64,000 nucleotides of DNA from Micromonospora marina (GTDB lineage: Bacteria; Actinomycetota; Actinomycetes; Mycobacteriales; Micromonosporaceae), in the NCBI RefSeq assembly GCF_900091565.1, contig NZ_FMCV01000016.1, positions 62,001 through 126,000 on the forward strand, in the 5' to 3' direction. Positions 8,838 to 17,985 of this stretch are shown here, piece by piece. Each line of letters opens with the position of its first letter. The first letter of the stretch is position 1. The translations under genes and the position numbers were made by a program. Below the pieces are notes generated by a model. That model worked only from the letters and a program-made list of their open reading frames with translations. It was not told the origin of the DNA and did no database searches.

Positions 8838-11696
8838 TCAGCGTGGCCGCCGGGCGGACGGACGGCCGCCCGGCGGGTCGGTGCCCCGCGTCAGCGGATC
8901 CAGCACCGTCGTACCGGGGCGGTCGAACCGCAGCCGTCCGGCGAGTTCGCTGCGCGAGTTGACGTCCAGCTTGCGGTAGATGCGCGTCATCCGCTGCTCG
9001 ATCGCGCTGACCGTCAGGAAGAGCTTCTCGGCGATCTCACGATTGGTGTGACCCTGGGCGGCCAGGATGGCCATCCTGGATTCGGTGTCCGTCAGGCCCT
9101 GGACCACGACCGCCGCACCCGCCGCCCGGCTGCCGGTGGCACCGCCCCTGGCGGACAGGGCGCTGGGCCACAATGTCGGGATGCCGCACTCCTCCGCGAG
9201 CGACCGGGCCGACCGGATCGCGGCGCGCGCCTGCCGCCGGTCGCCGGCCTGCTCGTAGGCGTGACCGAGGTCGGCGAGGTTGTGCGCCAGCTCCATCCGG
9301 TCGCCGCACTGCCGCAGCAGCCGTACGGCGCTGCGCAGGTGCGGGATCCGTTCCGGTCCCTCCTCGGTCGCGGCCAGAACCCGCAGGGCCGCGGCCCGGT
9401 ACCGGACGTGGAGGGGCCGCAGCCGGGTCAACTCGTCGCGCACCAGCTTGCGCGCCTGCTGGCGGCGGCCCATCCGGAGCAGTGCCCGAGCCGATTCGGT
9501 GCGCCACGGCACGAGACCCGAGAAGTCCAACTGCCACCGTTGCATGAGTTGCCCGCAGAGCTGGAAGTCGGCCAGCGCGGCCTCGGGGCTTCCCGCGGCG
9601 AGGGCGTGCGTCCCGCGGGCGTGCAGATAGTGCAGCCCGAGCGGGGTCTCGAAGGTCGCCGGCGGCACCGGCACCTGGAGGCAGGCGGCCGCCGTGTCGA
9701 GCTGGTCCATAAGGGTCAAGGCCCGTATCCGGACGGCGAGAGGTATCCCGATCACCACCCCCCAGCCCTTCGGCGAGAGCTGCCCCAGTGCCTCGTCGGC
9801 CAGCTTGCCGGCGCGGGGAAGGTCGCCGAGCCGGCCGGCGACGGCGGCCCGCAGGGCGGTGAGCGTGGCCGAGGGGGTGGGGTGGTGCGGGGTGGCGAGG
9901 TGGCGGCCCAGCCGGTCGCACCAGTCGTCGGCCAGGTCGAGCTGATCGGCGTAGATCATGGCGATGAGGGCGCAGATGACCCTGAACATGTGCGGTTCGT
10001 CATCCGGCCCGGTGGTCGACAGCGTCCGCTCGGCCTCCTCGACCACGCCGGCATCACCCCGGGCCAGTACGCCGGACAGCAGGAGGGCCCCGTTGAGCCC
10101 GTGCTTGACCCGGGCCAGCGTGAGCGGATCCCGCGCGGCCACGGCGGGGGCGGGCCGGTTGACCACGACCCCGGGATAGAGCGTCGAGATCCAGCCGGTG
10201 ATGATGAGCAGCTCGGCCATGGACTGCGGATCGGCGGCATCCGCCCGCTCGCTCAGGTGCCTGACCAGGTCGACAGCCTTGTCGATCTCACCGTGCCAGA
10301 GGAGGTACTGGATGGGACCGGCGGCCTGTTGGCTGCCGAGGTGCCCGGCCCGGATGGCGGTGGCGACGCTGACCAGGTGCGGGATCGTGGCCTGCGGGTC
10401 GAGCCGCCACTCGGCGCGCGCCAGCGCGGAGCGGATCCGCGCCCGCAGGCACTCACCGACACCACTGCGGTGCGCCCGGCGCAGGTACCGCAGGGCGGTC
10501 TCCACCTCGCCGTCGAGAAGCGCCTGCTCGCCGGCGTCCAGCAGGGTCGGCGCCATCCAGGGCTCGGCCAGCTCGCCGATGCCCACCAGGTGCGGCGCGA
10601 TCCGCGCCGGGGGTGCGCCGTCGTCGTGCAGCAGGCGGGCCGCTCCCAGATGCAGCCGTACGCGTTCCTCGGCGGTCATCCCGTCGATCACGGCCTGGGT
10701 CACCGCCGGATGGCGCAACCCCTGTTCGTCGATCAGCCCCGCGCTGGTCGACTTGTCGACAGCGCCCAGCGCGGGGTGTGACCGGGCGTCGAGGAGGTGC
10801 GGCAGCAGGCTGCCGTGCAGCGGCTCGCCGGTGACGGCGAGCACCCGGGCGGCGTTGAGCACCAGGTGGTCGCAGCGGTAGAGGCAGCTCAGCACGGCCT
10901 CCCGGAACGACTCGCCGACCGCCGGGGCGTCGGCGGACCGTGGCGCGGCCGCCTGGTCGTCGGCGAGCGCGTGCACCAGGAGCGGATTCCCGCCGCTGAT
11001 CCGGTGGCTCGCCTCGGCGATGCTGCGGGCGAGCGGGATGTCGAGCCGTTGGGCGAGGAGCTGGAACGTCCCCTCGGCGGTGAGCAGCGGCAGGCGGATG
11101 CGGTGCAGCCTCGCGGGTTGCAGCATCTCGGCGCGCACGTCCGCCCGCCACGGCCGGGTGCGTGGCGCCTCCGTCAGGACGATCAGTACGGGTAGGCCGG
11201 TGAGCCGCCGGGCCACGTAATCGAGGCAGCGCAGCGACGGCGCGTCCGCGTGATGGATGTCGTCCACCACGATGACCAGCGGCCCCCGGGAGGCCAGTTC
11301 GAGCAGGGCGCGCCCGATGGCGGCGGTGAGCCGCGCGTTCTCCGCGTCCGCCGGATCGGCGTCGTTCCATGCGAGGGCGCCCGCGTCCAGCAGACTGGCG
11401 AGGCGGGTTCGGATGTCGGGGGCGTCCGCGGCACACAACGGCACCGCGCGGACGAGCTGCCGGACGACCTCCAGCGGTACGCTGCGCTCCGCGCGGGAGG
11501 CGCTCGCGCCGACGACCCGTGCTCCGGCGTCGCAGGCGCGCCGGGCGAAGGTCTGTGCGAGCGCGGTCTTGCCGGAACCGACCGGGCCGGTCAGCACGGT
11601 CACCGGCCGGTCGGTCGGCGCGGCGCCGCCGCGGAGCAGGTCTGCGAGTCGGCGCTCCAGCAGGGCGAGCTGGCTTGAACGCTCGGTCAGCTCCAT
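8838..11696 (-). CDS. LAL-family (LuxR-type) transcriptional regulator 2
   Basis: Second ATP-binding LuxR regulator, about 952 residues, same domain order as its downstream neighbour. Walker A GPVGSGKT is near residue 36, a Walker B-like LVIVVDDIHHAD follows, and the C-terminal helix-turn-helix (AAQGHTNREIAEKLF, VSAIEQRMTRIYRKL) is near 890-940. ATG at 11696 is preferred because GGAGG lies 8 bases upstream; two in-frame GTG codons precede it directly. The two LAL proteins share motif wording throughout, suggesting an old tandem duplication. It is a likely pathway-specific activator of the polyketide genes, by analogy with PikD-type proteins. Confidence 0.9.
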   Translation of the reverse strand: MELTERSSQLALLERRLADLLRGGAAPTDRPVTVLTGPVGSGKTALAQTFARRACDAGARVVGASASRAERSVPLEVVRQLVRAVPLCAADAPDIRTRLASLLDAGALAWNDADPADAENARLTAAIGRALLELASRGPLVIVVDDIHHADAPSLRCLDYVARRLTGLPVLIVLTEAPRTRPWRADVRAEMLQPARLHRIRLPLLTAEGTFQLLAQRLDIPLARSIAEASHRISGGNPLLVHALADDQAAAPRSADAPAVGESFREAVLSCLYRCDHLVLNAARVLAVTGEPLHGSLLPHLLDARSHPALGAVDKSTSAGLIDEQGLRHPAVTQAVIDGMTAEERVRLHLGAARLLHDDGAPPARIAPHLVGIGELAEPWMAPTLLDAGEQALLDGEVETALRYLRRAHRSGVGECLRARIRSALARAEWRLDPQATIPHLVSVATAIRAGHLGSQQAAGPIQYLLWHGEIDKAVDLVRHLSERADAADPQSMAELLIITGWISTLYPGVVVNRPAPAVAARDPLTLARVKHGLNGALLLSGVLARGDAGVVEEAERTLSTTGPDDEPHMFRVICALIAMIYADQLDLADDWCDRLGRHLATPHHPTPSATLTALRAAVAGRLGDLPRAGKLADEALGQLSPKGWGVVIGIPLAVRIRALTLMDQLDTAAACLQVPVPPATFETPLGLHYLHARGTHALAAGSPEAALADFQLCGQLMQRWQLDFSGLVPWRTESARALLRMGRRQQARKLVRDELTRLRPLHVRYRAAALRVLAATEEGPERIPHLRSAVRLLRQCGDRMELAHNLADLGHAYEQAGDRRQARAAIRSARSLAEECGIPTLWPSALSARGGATGSRAAGAAVVVQGLTDTESRMAILAAQGHTNREIAEKLFLTVSAIEQRMTRIYRKLDVNSRSELAGRLRFDRPGTTVLDPLTRGTDPPGGRPSARRPR

Positions 11697-12966
11697 CACC
11701 ACCCCCTCCGGGGGAGGGCCGCTTGCCCTGTGCGGCCCGACAGCTCGACCAATCTGGAGACCGGCAATTCTTGACCCACTCCACTATCGGCAAGTATCGA
11801 CGGGCGTCGAGCTTCGTCAGTGAGCCATCGACCGACGTGACCGGTTGGCCGCTGCGAGCCGTGTTCCCGTATGTGTCGGCGATAATTCCCCAGCTCCTTC
11901 GGGTCGACACTTCCTATCGACCTCTGTGGTGGTGGGAGTATGGCAGTTGGGCAAATGGGCGGCAAGCCGAGCTGTGTAAAGGATGAGCAAACATGGGTTT
12001 CTCGCCTCGGTGGCCCGGCCGGGGGTGGCGACGGAAAGTCGCCGGCTGGCCCCGTACCGTGACAGAGTGCTTCCATGGGCCGATGGTTCCGCTTATCCGG
12101 CCCGCCTGCTGATTGGCGTGTGGGCTTTTTCGTGCTAACCGGGTGTCCGGGTGTCGCCGGTCGCTCTTGCCGAGGGTCGACGCCGCCCGCGGTTGCGTCG
12201 TGCGGAGACGCCGAACTGAGTGTCATCGTGGTTGAACTCGGCATTCGTGACTCCGCCCGGGCCGATCCGGCGCGGGCGGAGTGGTGCCCGAAGCTGGCGT
12301 GGACGTGTCGTCCCGGCCTCCGGCGTGGGGCCGTGGGGTCTGGACGGCTGTCTCGGCAATTGCCGGAGGCGCTCGGTTGTTGCGGGGTGAGGCGTCGATG
12401 CCGGAACTGCGACCGATGTCTGTCCGATACTGCTGGCGGTCGTTGCTTGATGTGCGTCGTCGAGCCACGATTCGGACGTTTGGGAGATTCTGCGATTATG
12501 TTGTTAAAGACAGAATTATGCATCCGAGTGCCTGTTGGTCACGGAGGTCGCCGAATTTCATTCGGCCCGGCGGCTGATCTAATGCGGAACACGTCAAGGC
12601 GATAAATTCTCAATGCGAGCTGCCGCGCATCAATAGAGACACTTCCGGTCGATGTTCGATCGCCGAGGACGAATGCGGTTGCCGCATTGTTCGCCGAGCC
12701 GGCGTGAGCGCTCGGGCCGACCGCTGGATCAGGACGGACGGGATCCGGTCCTAGCTGGCCAGTAGGCTCCGGCAGGGGATCCGGACTCGGTGGCTAGGGG
12801 TTGTGCCCGACGATAGCCCGGCCCTAATTTCGGGGCACCCGGTCTTTACCGTCGGGACAGCCGGACATAGGGCCGTACAGGCCCGAGACCTGGAAGGTTC
12901 TGTGGTCGTCGTGATGTCCCAGCTGCCGCCGCGACTCGTTGCGGCCCCGCGCAGGGGATAGCGGAG
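11697..12966. other. Long non-coding region with an AT-richer segment and two inverted repeats
   Basis: These 1270 bases lie between the divergent LAL regulator 2 and the MatB-like gene. The open frames here have atypical composition and no recognisable protein, so I call no gene. Bases 12460-12640 are clearly less GC-rich than the surroundings. Two perfect 7-bp inverted repeats with 3-base spacers stand out: GCCGAAT-TTC-ATTCGGC at 12550-12566 and AATGCGG-TTG-CCGCATT at 12672-12688. They could be operators or small hairpins for the downstream gene. Confidence 0.5.
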
Positions 12967-14340
12967 ATGACACTGCTGCCGGTGCTGCGGGGATCCGGTG
13001 CGGATCGGGCCGACGCGGTCACGGTGGCCGGAGAAGCCCTCTCCAGCGAGGCCCTGCTGGGCTGCGTCACCGCGGTCGCCGATCGGATCAGGGGCGCGAC
13101 GGCGGTCGCGGTCGACGGCACACCGACGCTGGAAGCGGTGGTCGGAATGCTCGGCGCCGTCCTCGCGGGGGCGCCGCTCGTACCGCTGCCTCCCGGCGCC
13201 GACGAACGCGAACGCAGCCGCATCCTGCGGCAGTCCGGGGCGACGGTGATCCTCGGCCGTGCCCTGTCCGGGGCCGACGGTCTGCCCACGATCCCGGTCG
13301 ACCTGCGAGAACACGCCTCGACGCGGCATCCCGAGCCCGCCCCGGGCAGCGACGCCGTCATCCTCTACACCGGTGGCGTATCAGGGCCGCCGCGAGGGGT
13401 ACGCATCTCGCGCCGCGCCATCGCCGCCGACCTCGACCTACTGGCCCGTGCGTGGCACTGGAGCGAGGAGGACGTGGTCGTCCAGGGCACCCCGCTGTTC
13501 CGGGCGTACGGTCTGGTCGTCGGCCTGCTCGGCGCACTGCGGGCCGGTAGCCGTTTCGTCCACCTCGACCACACCGGCACCGGGCCGGTCGGCTCCATGC
13601 ACCTGGCCTCGCCCGACCAGTGGGCGAGGATGGCGCTGGACGGCCATCGGGCCCGGCCGCTGTCCGCGGCGCGGATGCTCGTCTCCGCGGACGGCCCGCT
13701 GGCCCGCGCCGTGGCCGAGCGGCTCCGGCTGCTCACCTCGCACCGGCCGGTGCAGGCCTACGGCACCACCGAGACGCTCGTCGCGCTGACCGGGCTGGGC
13801 GGCGACCCTACGGTTCCGGGCGCTGTCGGCACCCCTCTGCCCGGCGTCGAGACGCGCGTGCTGGACCGCGAGGACCGGCCGGTGCCGGCCGACGGCGAGT
13901 CGGTGGGGGAGCTGAGCGTCTGCGGGCCGACGCTGTTCAGCGGGTACGTCGGCGGGCGGAGCCTCGCCGCCGGTCGCTGGCACGCCACCGGGGACCTGGT
14001 CAGCGTGACCCCCGACGGCACGTACCGGATCATCGGGCGGTGCGGGTTCGACGTGGTGCACAGCCGGGGCCGGCGGATGCCCGCCAGGCAGATCGAGGAG
14101 GTGTTGCTGAGCCACCCCGGCGTTCGCGACGCCTCCGTCGTCGGCACACCACACCACGCGCTCGGCGAGCAGGTCACCGCCTACGTCGTCGCCGAGGGGG
14201 TGACCGCGCAGGTGCTCATCGACCACGTCGGCCGGTACCTCTCGGCGGGCCAGCGCCCCCGGCGGGTGCACTTCGTCGACGAGCTGCCGCGCAGCGCCCT
14301 CGGACGGATCAGGAAGTCCCTGCTGATCGCCGGCGGCTGA
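12967..14340 (+). CDS. MatB-like adenylate-forming protein with degraded catalytic motifs (probable pseudoenzyme)
   Basis: Fold of the ANL (acyl-CoA synthetase) superfamily, 457 residues, clearly related to the intact MatB-type enzyme at 15711-17123. Key motifs are altered. The P-loop that reads YTSGTTGAPKG in the neighbour is YTGGVSGPPRG (residues 134-144). The hinge/A8 region that reads IKSGGYRIG is VHSRGRRMP. The A10 lysine of ALGKVQK is Arg447 (ALGRIRK). The MatB HVHG is RAYG. The frame is nevertheless intact and full length, with the YGTTET motif kept. It probably cannot adenylate malonate in the usual way and may have a structural, regulatory or changed catalytic role. It starts at ATG 12967 behind a weak GGGGA site. 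Confidence 0.8.
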   Translation: MTLLPVLRGSGADRADAVTVAGEALSSEALLGCVTAVADRIRGATAVAVDGTPTLEAVVGMLGAVLAGAPLVPLPPGADERERSRILRQSGATVILGRALSGADGLPTIPVDLREHASTRHPEPAPGSDAVILYTGGVSGPPRGVRISRRAIAADLDLLARAWHWSEEDVVVQGTPLFRAYGLVVGLLGALRAGSRFVHLDHTGTGPVGSMHLASPDQWARMALDGHRARPLSAARMLVSADGPLARAVAERLRLLTSHRPVQAYGTTETLVALTGLGGDPTVPGAVGTPLPGVETRVLDREDRPVPADGESVGELSVCGPTLFSGYVGGRSLAAGRWHATGDLVSVTPDGTYRIIGRCGFDVVHSRGRRMPARQIEEVLLSHPGVRDASVVGTPHHALGEQVTAYVVAEGVTAQVLIDHVGRYLSAGQRPRRVHFVDELPRSALGRIRKSLLIAGG

Positions 14341-14382
14341 GCCGACCGGGCGGCGGGCGGCGGTGACCCGCCACCACCACGG

Positions 14383-14868
14383 TCAGCCCTCCACCCAGCC
14401 GTGCCGCCGGGCCAGCTCCAGCATCCTCGTACGTACCGCCACGACCTGCGCTCCGGTCAGGTCCGGCACGGAGGTCAAGAGCGCCTCGGTCGCCTCCACA
14501 GAGAAGGCCCGCTCGGAGAGGACGTCGCACAGGCCCTCGTCGTCCTCCGCGCTGCCCGTGACCTGCCCGCTGTCCCTGCTGCGCCCGCCGCCGACCGTGA
14601 CGCCGGCCCGGGCGGACAGCCCGGCACCGGCCGTCGGGGCGCGATCCGCACCGGGGGCGACACCGACCACCCGCACCAGCACGGCCTTGGGCCCGCGCTC
14701 GGTCTCCACCGCGTCGTACTCGACCGGGACGCCGGGCGTCAGTGCCCACTTGTCGCCGTCGAGCATGTTCGCGTGCACGAACACGTCGTCGCTGCCGTCG
14801 TCCGGGGCGATGAACCCGTAGCCCCGCACCTCGTCGAACCGCACCACTTTGCCAGTAAGCATCGCCAT
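14383..14868 (-). CDS. Cold-shock-domain protein with C-terminal extension
   Basis: About 161 residues. The N-terminal cold-shock domain (GKVVRFDEVRGYGFIAPDDG, then DVFVHANML) carries the RNP1-like GYGFI and RNP2-like VFVHA nucleic-acid-binding motifs. A flexible Gly/Ser/Ala linker and a helical C-terminal domain ending ARRHGWVEG follow. Actinobacteria commonly encode this longer CspA-like form, thought to bind single-stranded nucleic acid. The start ATG at 14868 (MAMLTGK) is chosen because the domain begins there; ATG 14880 (MDAGMAM) is an alternative. It is divergent from the phosphopantetheinyl transferase gene. Confidence 0.88.
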   Translation of the reverse strand: MAMLTGKVVRFDEVRGYGFIAPDDGSDDVFVHANMLDGDKWALTPGVPVEYDAVETERGPKAVLVRVVGVAPGADRAPTAGAGLSARAGVTVGGGRSRDSGQVTGSAEDDEGLCDVLSERAFSVEATEALLTSVPDLTGAQVVAVRTRMLELARRHGWVEG

Positions 14869-14900
14869 TCCCGCGTCCATCCGCTCCCGCGTCCATCCGC
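14869..14900. repeat. Perfect 16-bp tandem duplication at the cold-shock gene start
   Basis: The unit TCCCGCGTCCATCCGC (plus strand) occurs twice in direct tandem. Read on the minus strand, each copy holds an ATG and a purine-rich GGACGCGGGA stretch, directly before the chosen start codon at 14868. Confidence 0.85.
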
Positions 14901-15051
14901 CCAAGACCAGGTGTGCCCGCCCGCAGGACCGGGCCGGCGCCCAGAGTGGCACCTGTCCCGGGCGGGCCGGCACCCGTACCCGACCCCTATGGTGCACCTA
15001 TCGCCGAGGCCGCTGCGGCACCGGGTGCCGCAGCGCCTACCATCGGCCAAC

Positions 15052-15714
15052 GTGATCGAGCAGATCCTGCCCTCCACCGTGGCGGTGGCCGAGTCCTTCA
15101 CCGATCCCGCCGGCGTAACCCTGTTCCCCGAGGAAGAGGCGCTGGTGGCACGGTCGGTGGAGAAACGCCGCCAGGAGTTCGCCACCGTGCGGCACTGCGC
15201 CCGGCTGGCCCTCGGCGAATTGGGCCTCGCCCCGGCGCCGATCGTCTCCGGCGCGCGCGGTGCCCCGCTCTGGCCGGCCGGCGTGGTCGGCAGCATGACG
15301 CACTGCGATGGCTACCGGGCGGCGGTGGTCGGCCGCACGACAGGGTTCGCCAGCCTCGGGGTGGACGCCGAGCCGCACGCCCCGCTGCCCGACGGGGTGC
15401 TGGGCGCCATCGCCCTGTCGGCCGAACGGTCGCGCACCGCCACGCTTGGCGCGGTCCGCCCCGCCGTCTGCTGGGACCGACTGCTGTTCAGCGCCAAGGA
15501 GGCGGTGTACAAGGCGTGGTTCCCGCTCACCGGCCGGTGGCTGGACTTCTCCGAGGCGGACATCGTGTTCGACCCGGCCGGCACGTTCGAGGCCCGGCTG
15601 CTGGTGCCCGGTCCGGTGCTCGGCGGGGCCGAGGTGCGGGCGTTCGCGGGCAGGTTCCTGGTCGAGCGGGGGCTGGTGGTCACCGCGATCAGCATCCCGG
15701 CAGTGGCGTCCTAA
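15052..15714 (+). CDS. 4'-phosphopantetheinyl transferase (Sfp/PptT type)
   Basis: Transfers phosphopantetheine from CoA to the conserved serine of carrier proteins, so it would activate ACPs such as the one at the left end of this window. About 220 residues. The family motifs are present: GSMTHCDGY, LGVDAEP (Mg-binding Asp/Glu pair) and WDRLLFSAKEAVYKAW. GTG at 15052 is chosen because the family begins with IEQILP; no Shine-Dalgarno precedes it. A TACCAT hexamer at 15038-15043 ends 8 bases before it, suggesting leaderless or near-leaderless transcription. Its stop overlaps by 4 bases the stop of the convergent malonyl-CoA synthetase gene. Confidence 0.93.
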   Translation: MIEQILPSTVAVAESFTDPAGVTLFPEEEALVARSVEKRRQEFATVRHCARLALGELGLAPAPIVSGARGAPLWPAGVVGSMTHCDGYRAAVVGRTTGFASLGVDAEPHAPLPDGVLGAIALSAERSRTATLGAVRPAVCWDRLLFSAKEAVYKAWFPLTGRWLDFSEADIVFDPAGTFEARLLVPGPVLGGAEVRAFAGRFLVERGLVVTAISIPAVAS

Positions 15715-17123
15715 CCGGCCGCGCTCAGCCGCGTCTTCTGCACCTTGCCCAGGGCGTTGCGGGGCAGGGCGTCGACCAGGCGCACCTCGCGGGGTCGCTT
15801 GTGCGCCGAGAGGTGCCGGGCCACGAAGTCGATGAGTTCGGCCCCGTCCACCCCGTCGCCCACCACGTACGCGGTGACCTGCTGGCCGAGGTCGGGGTGC
15901 GGGGTTCCCACCACGGCCGCCTCACGGACCCCCGGGTGCGTCAGCAGGGCGTCCTCCACCTCCCCGGCGCCGATCCGGTAGCCACCGCTCTTGATCAGGT
16001 CGGTTGACGCCCGGCCGACGATCCGGTGCCAGCCGTCCGGGTCGACGGTGGCGACGTCCCCGGTGCGGAACCAACCGTCCGGGGTGCGGCTCGCCGCGTC
16101 GGCGTCCGGGTGGTTGAGGTAGCCGTCGAACAGCGTGGGGCCGGTGACCTGAAGCTCGCCCATCGTCGCCCCGTCGGCCGGGAGCGGGGCGCCGTCGTCG
16201 TCGACCAGCCGCGTCCGGACCTCGGGCAGCGCCAGCCCGACGGTGCCGGGCCGGCGTGGGCGGTCCGTCCGGGCGCTCACGGTGATCAGGGTCTCGGTCA
16301 TCCCGTACCGCTCGACGATCCGGTGACCGGTGAGGGTGGCGAGGTCGGCGAAGACCGCTGCCGGCAGCGCCGCGCTGCCCGAGACCAGCAGCCGCGCCGG
16401 ACGCAGCGCCCGGGCCGCGTCCGGGTCGGCGGCGATTCTGGACCACACGGTCGGCACCCCGAAGTACATCGTGCCGTTCGCGGCGGCGTACCGGTCGGGG
16501 CGGGGACGGCCCACGTGGTGCAGCCGGCTGCCCAGCCGCAGTGGTCCGAGCACGCCGAGCACCAGCCCGTGCACGTGGAACAGCGGCAGGCCGTGCACCA
16601 GCAGGTCGTCCGGTGTCCATGCCCAGGCGTCGGCCAGCCCGTCGAGGCAGGCGGCGATCGCGCGGCGGGAGATCACGGCGCCCTTCGGGGCGCCGGTGGT
16701 GCCGCTGGTGTAGAGGATCAACGCGGTGCGGGCCGGATCCGGCTCGGGGTGGACGGTGTCCGACCGCCGGGTCAGGTCGACGGGCACGACGGGCCGGCGG
16801 TCGTCACCGACGGTGGGTTCCGCGCCGGCCGGGGCCAGCAGCGCCGTCGCGCCCGAGTCGCGCAGGATGTGCTCGCGCTCCATCGGCCCGGCGTCCGGCG
16901 GGATCGGCACGACCGCCGTCCCGGCCGTCAGCGCGCCCACCACGCCGACCACCGTCTCCAGGGTGGCGGTGGCCTCGATCGCCACCCGGTCGACGCCGCG
17001 CAGCTCGTCGGCCAGCGCCGTGGCCAGGCGGCGAAGCTCCACCCAGGACGCCGCCCGGCCGTCGACCCGGATCGCGTCCGGGTGCTCGTCGGTGCTCTTC
17101 GTCAGCCAGCCCAGCAGCGGCAT
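15711..17123 (-). CDS. matB: Malonyl/methylmalonyl-CoA synthetase (MatB type)
   Basis: Makes malonyl-CoA or a substituted malonyl-CoA from the free acid, ATP and CoA, providing polyketide extender units. The 470-residue protein has all ANL motifs: YTSGTTGAPKG, YGMTET, GRASTDLIKSGGYRIG and PRNALGKVQK with the catalytic lysine. The stretch GLPLFHVHGLVLG is characteristic of MatB. Its substrate (malonate versus methylmalonate) cannot be read with certainty. It lies divergent to the HAD gene and tail-to-tail with the phosphopantetheinyl transferase gene, in the flank of the PKS cluster. A degraded relative lies at 12967-14340. Confidence 0.9.
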   Translation of the reverse strand: MPLLGWLTKSTDEHPDAIRVDGRAASWVELRRLATALADELRGVDRVAIEATATLETVVGVVGALTAGTAVVPIPPDAGPMEREHILRDSGATALLAPAGAEPTVGDDRRPVVPVDLTRRSDTVHPEPDPARTALILYTSGTTGAPKGAVISRRAIAACLDGLADAWAWTPDDLLVHGLPLFHVHGLVLGVLGPLRLGSRLHHVGRPRPDRYAAANGTMYFGVPTVWSRIAADPDAARALRPARLLVSGSAALPAAVFADLATLTGHRIVERYGMTETLITVSARTDRPRRPGTVGLALPEVRTRLVDDDGAPLPADGATMGELQVTGPTLFDGYLNHPDADAASRTPDGWFRTGDVATVDPDGWHRIVGRASTDLIKSGGYRIGAGEVEDALLTHPGVREAAVVGTPHPDLGQQVTAYVVGDGVDGAELIDFVARHLSAHKRPREVRLVDALPRNALGKVQKTRLSAAG

Positions 17124-17322
17124 GGTGCGATCCTCTCAGCGGCCCGGTCCGAGCCCTGCCGGGGGCCGCGACGCCGGTAGGGTGGCGGGATGCCGCCGGA
17201 TCCGGGTGGGCGAGTGCGTCGCGCCGGTGGGCCGGGAGAACGGTCCTGACCGTAGTCGGGGGTTTCCGCAACCGGCCACCCCTACCGGCCGGGGCGGGTC
17301 GTGCGGACGGGAGGTGACATCG

Positions 17323-17985
17323 GTGGTCGCGAGGGCGGCGGCACCCGACGGTGTCCGCGCGGTGGTGTTCGACCTCGACGGGGTGCTGGTCGACAGTCTC
17401 GCCGTGGCCAGAGAGGCGTTCGCCCTCGCCTACGCCGAGGTGGTCGGCGACGGCATGGCCCCGGTCGAGGAGTACTGCCGTCACCCGGGCCGGTACCTGC
17501 CGGAGGTGCTGGAGCTGATGGGCCTGCCGGCGGCGCTCGCCGAGCCGTTCGTGCGGCAGAGCAACCGCCTCGCACACCGGGTCAGCCCGGTCGACGGCGC
17601 GGCGGAACTGCTGCGCACCCTGCGTCGGCGGGGGATCGGGCTCGCCGTGGCCACCGGCCGCAGCGGCGTACGCGCCCGGGAACTGCTCGGCCGGCTCGAC
17701 CTGTTGCCGCTCGTCGACCACGTGGTGGGCTCGGACGAGGTGCCCCGTCCGAAGCCCGCGCCCGACATCGTGCGGCGGGCACTGCACCTGCTCGGGGCCC
17801 ACCCGGCGGAGGCGTTGATGGTCGGCGACGCGCCCAGTGACCTGGCCAGTGCGCGGGCGGCCGGGGTGACGGCGGTGGCCGCGCTGTGGGGCGAGTCCGA
17901 GGAAGAGACGCTGCGCACGGCCGGGCCGGACGTCGTCCTGACCCGGCTCGACGAGTTGCTGCCGCTGTGCCCGGCCCGGCGGTGA
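17323..17985 (+). CDS. HAD-superfamily phosphatase, RifM-like
   Basis: Predicted cytoplasmic phosphatase of about 220 residues. HAD motif I is VVFDLDGVLVDS (residues 14-25), motif II is VATGRSG, the motif III lysine is in RPKPAPD and motif IV is MVGDAPSD, with a cap domain between I and II. The overall wording, including the EEYCRHPGRYLPE cap segment, recalls the phosphatases associated with 3-amino-5-hydroxybenzoate synthesis (RifM group). That is memory-based recognition; no AHBA synthase gene is visible. GTG at 17323 follows GGGAGG by 8 bases; the frame is open further upstream but that part is antisense to matB. The substrate is unknown. Confidence 0.85.
   Translation: MVARAAAPDGVRAVVFDLDGVLVDSLAVAREAFALAYAEVVGDGMAPVEEYCRHPGRYLPEVLELMGLPAALAEPFVRQSNRLAHRVSPVDGAAELLRTLRRRGIGLAVATGRSGVRARELLGRLDLLPLVDHVVGSDEVPRPKPAPDIVRRALHLLGAHPAEALMVGDAPSDLASARAAGVTAVAALWGESEEETLRTAGPDVVLTRLDELLPLCPARR

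Noticed and set aside
12075..12605. Open frame in the intergenic region before the MatB-like gene
   Set aside because: Cys/Arg-rich composition, no ribosome site, irregular third-position GC and no recognisable motif.
16726..17322. Upstream extension of the HAD gene
   Set aside because: This part is antisense to matB; a strong GGGAGG site supports GTG 17323.
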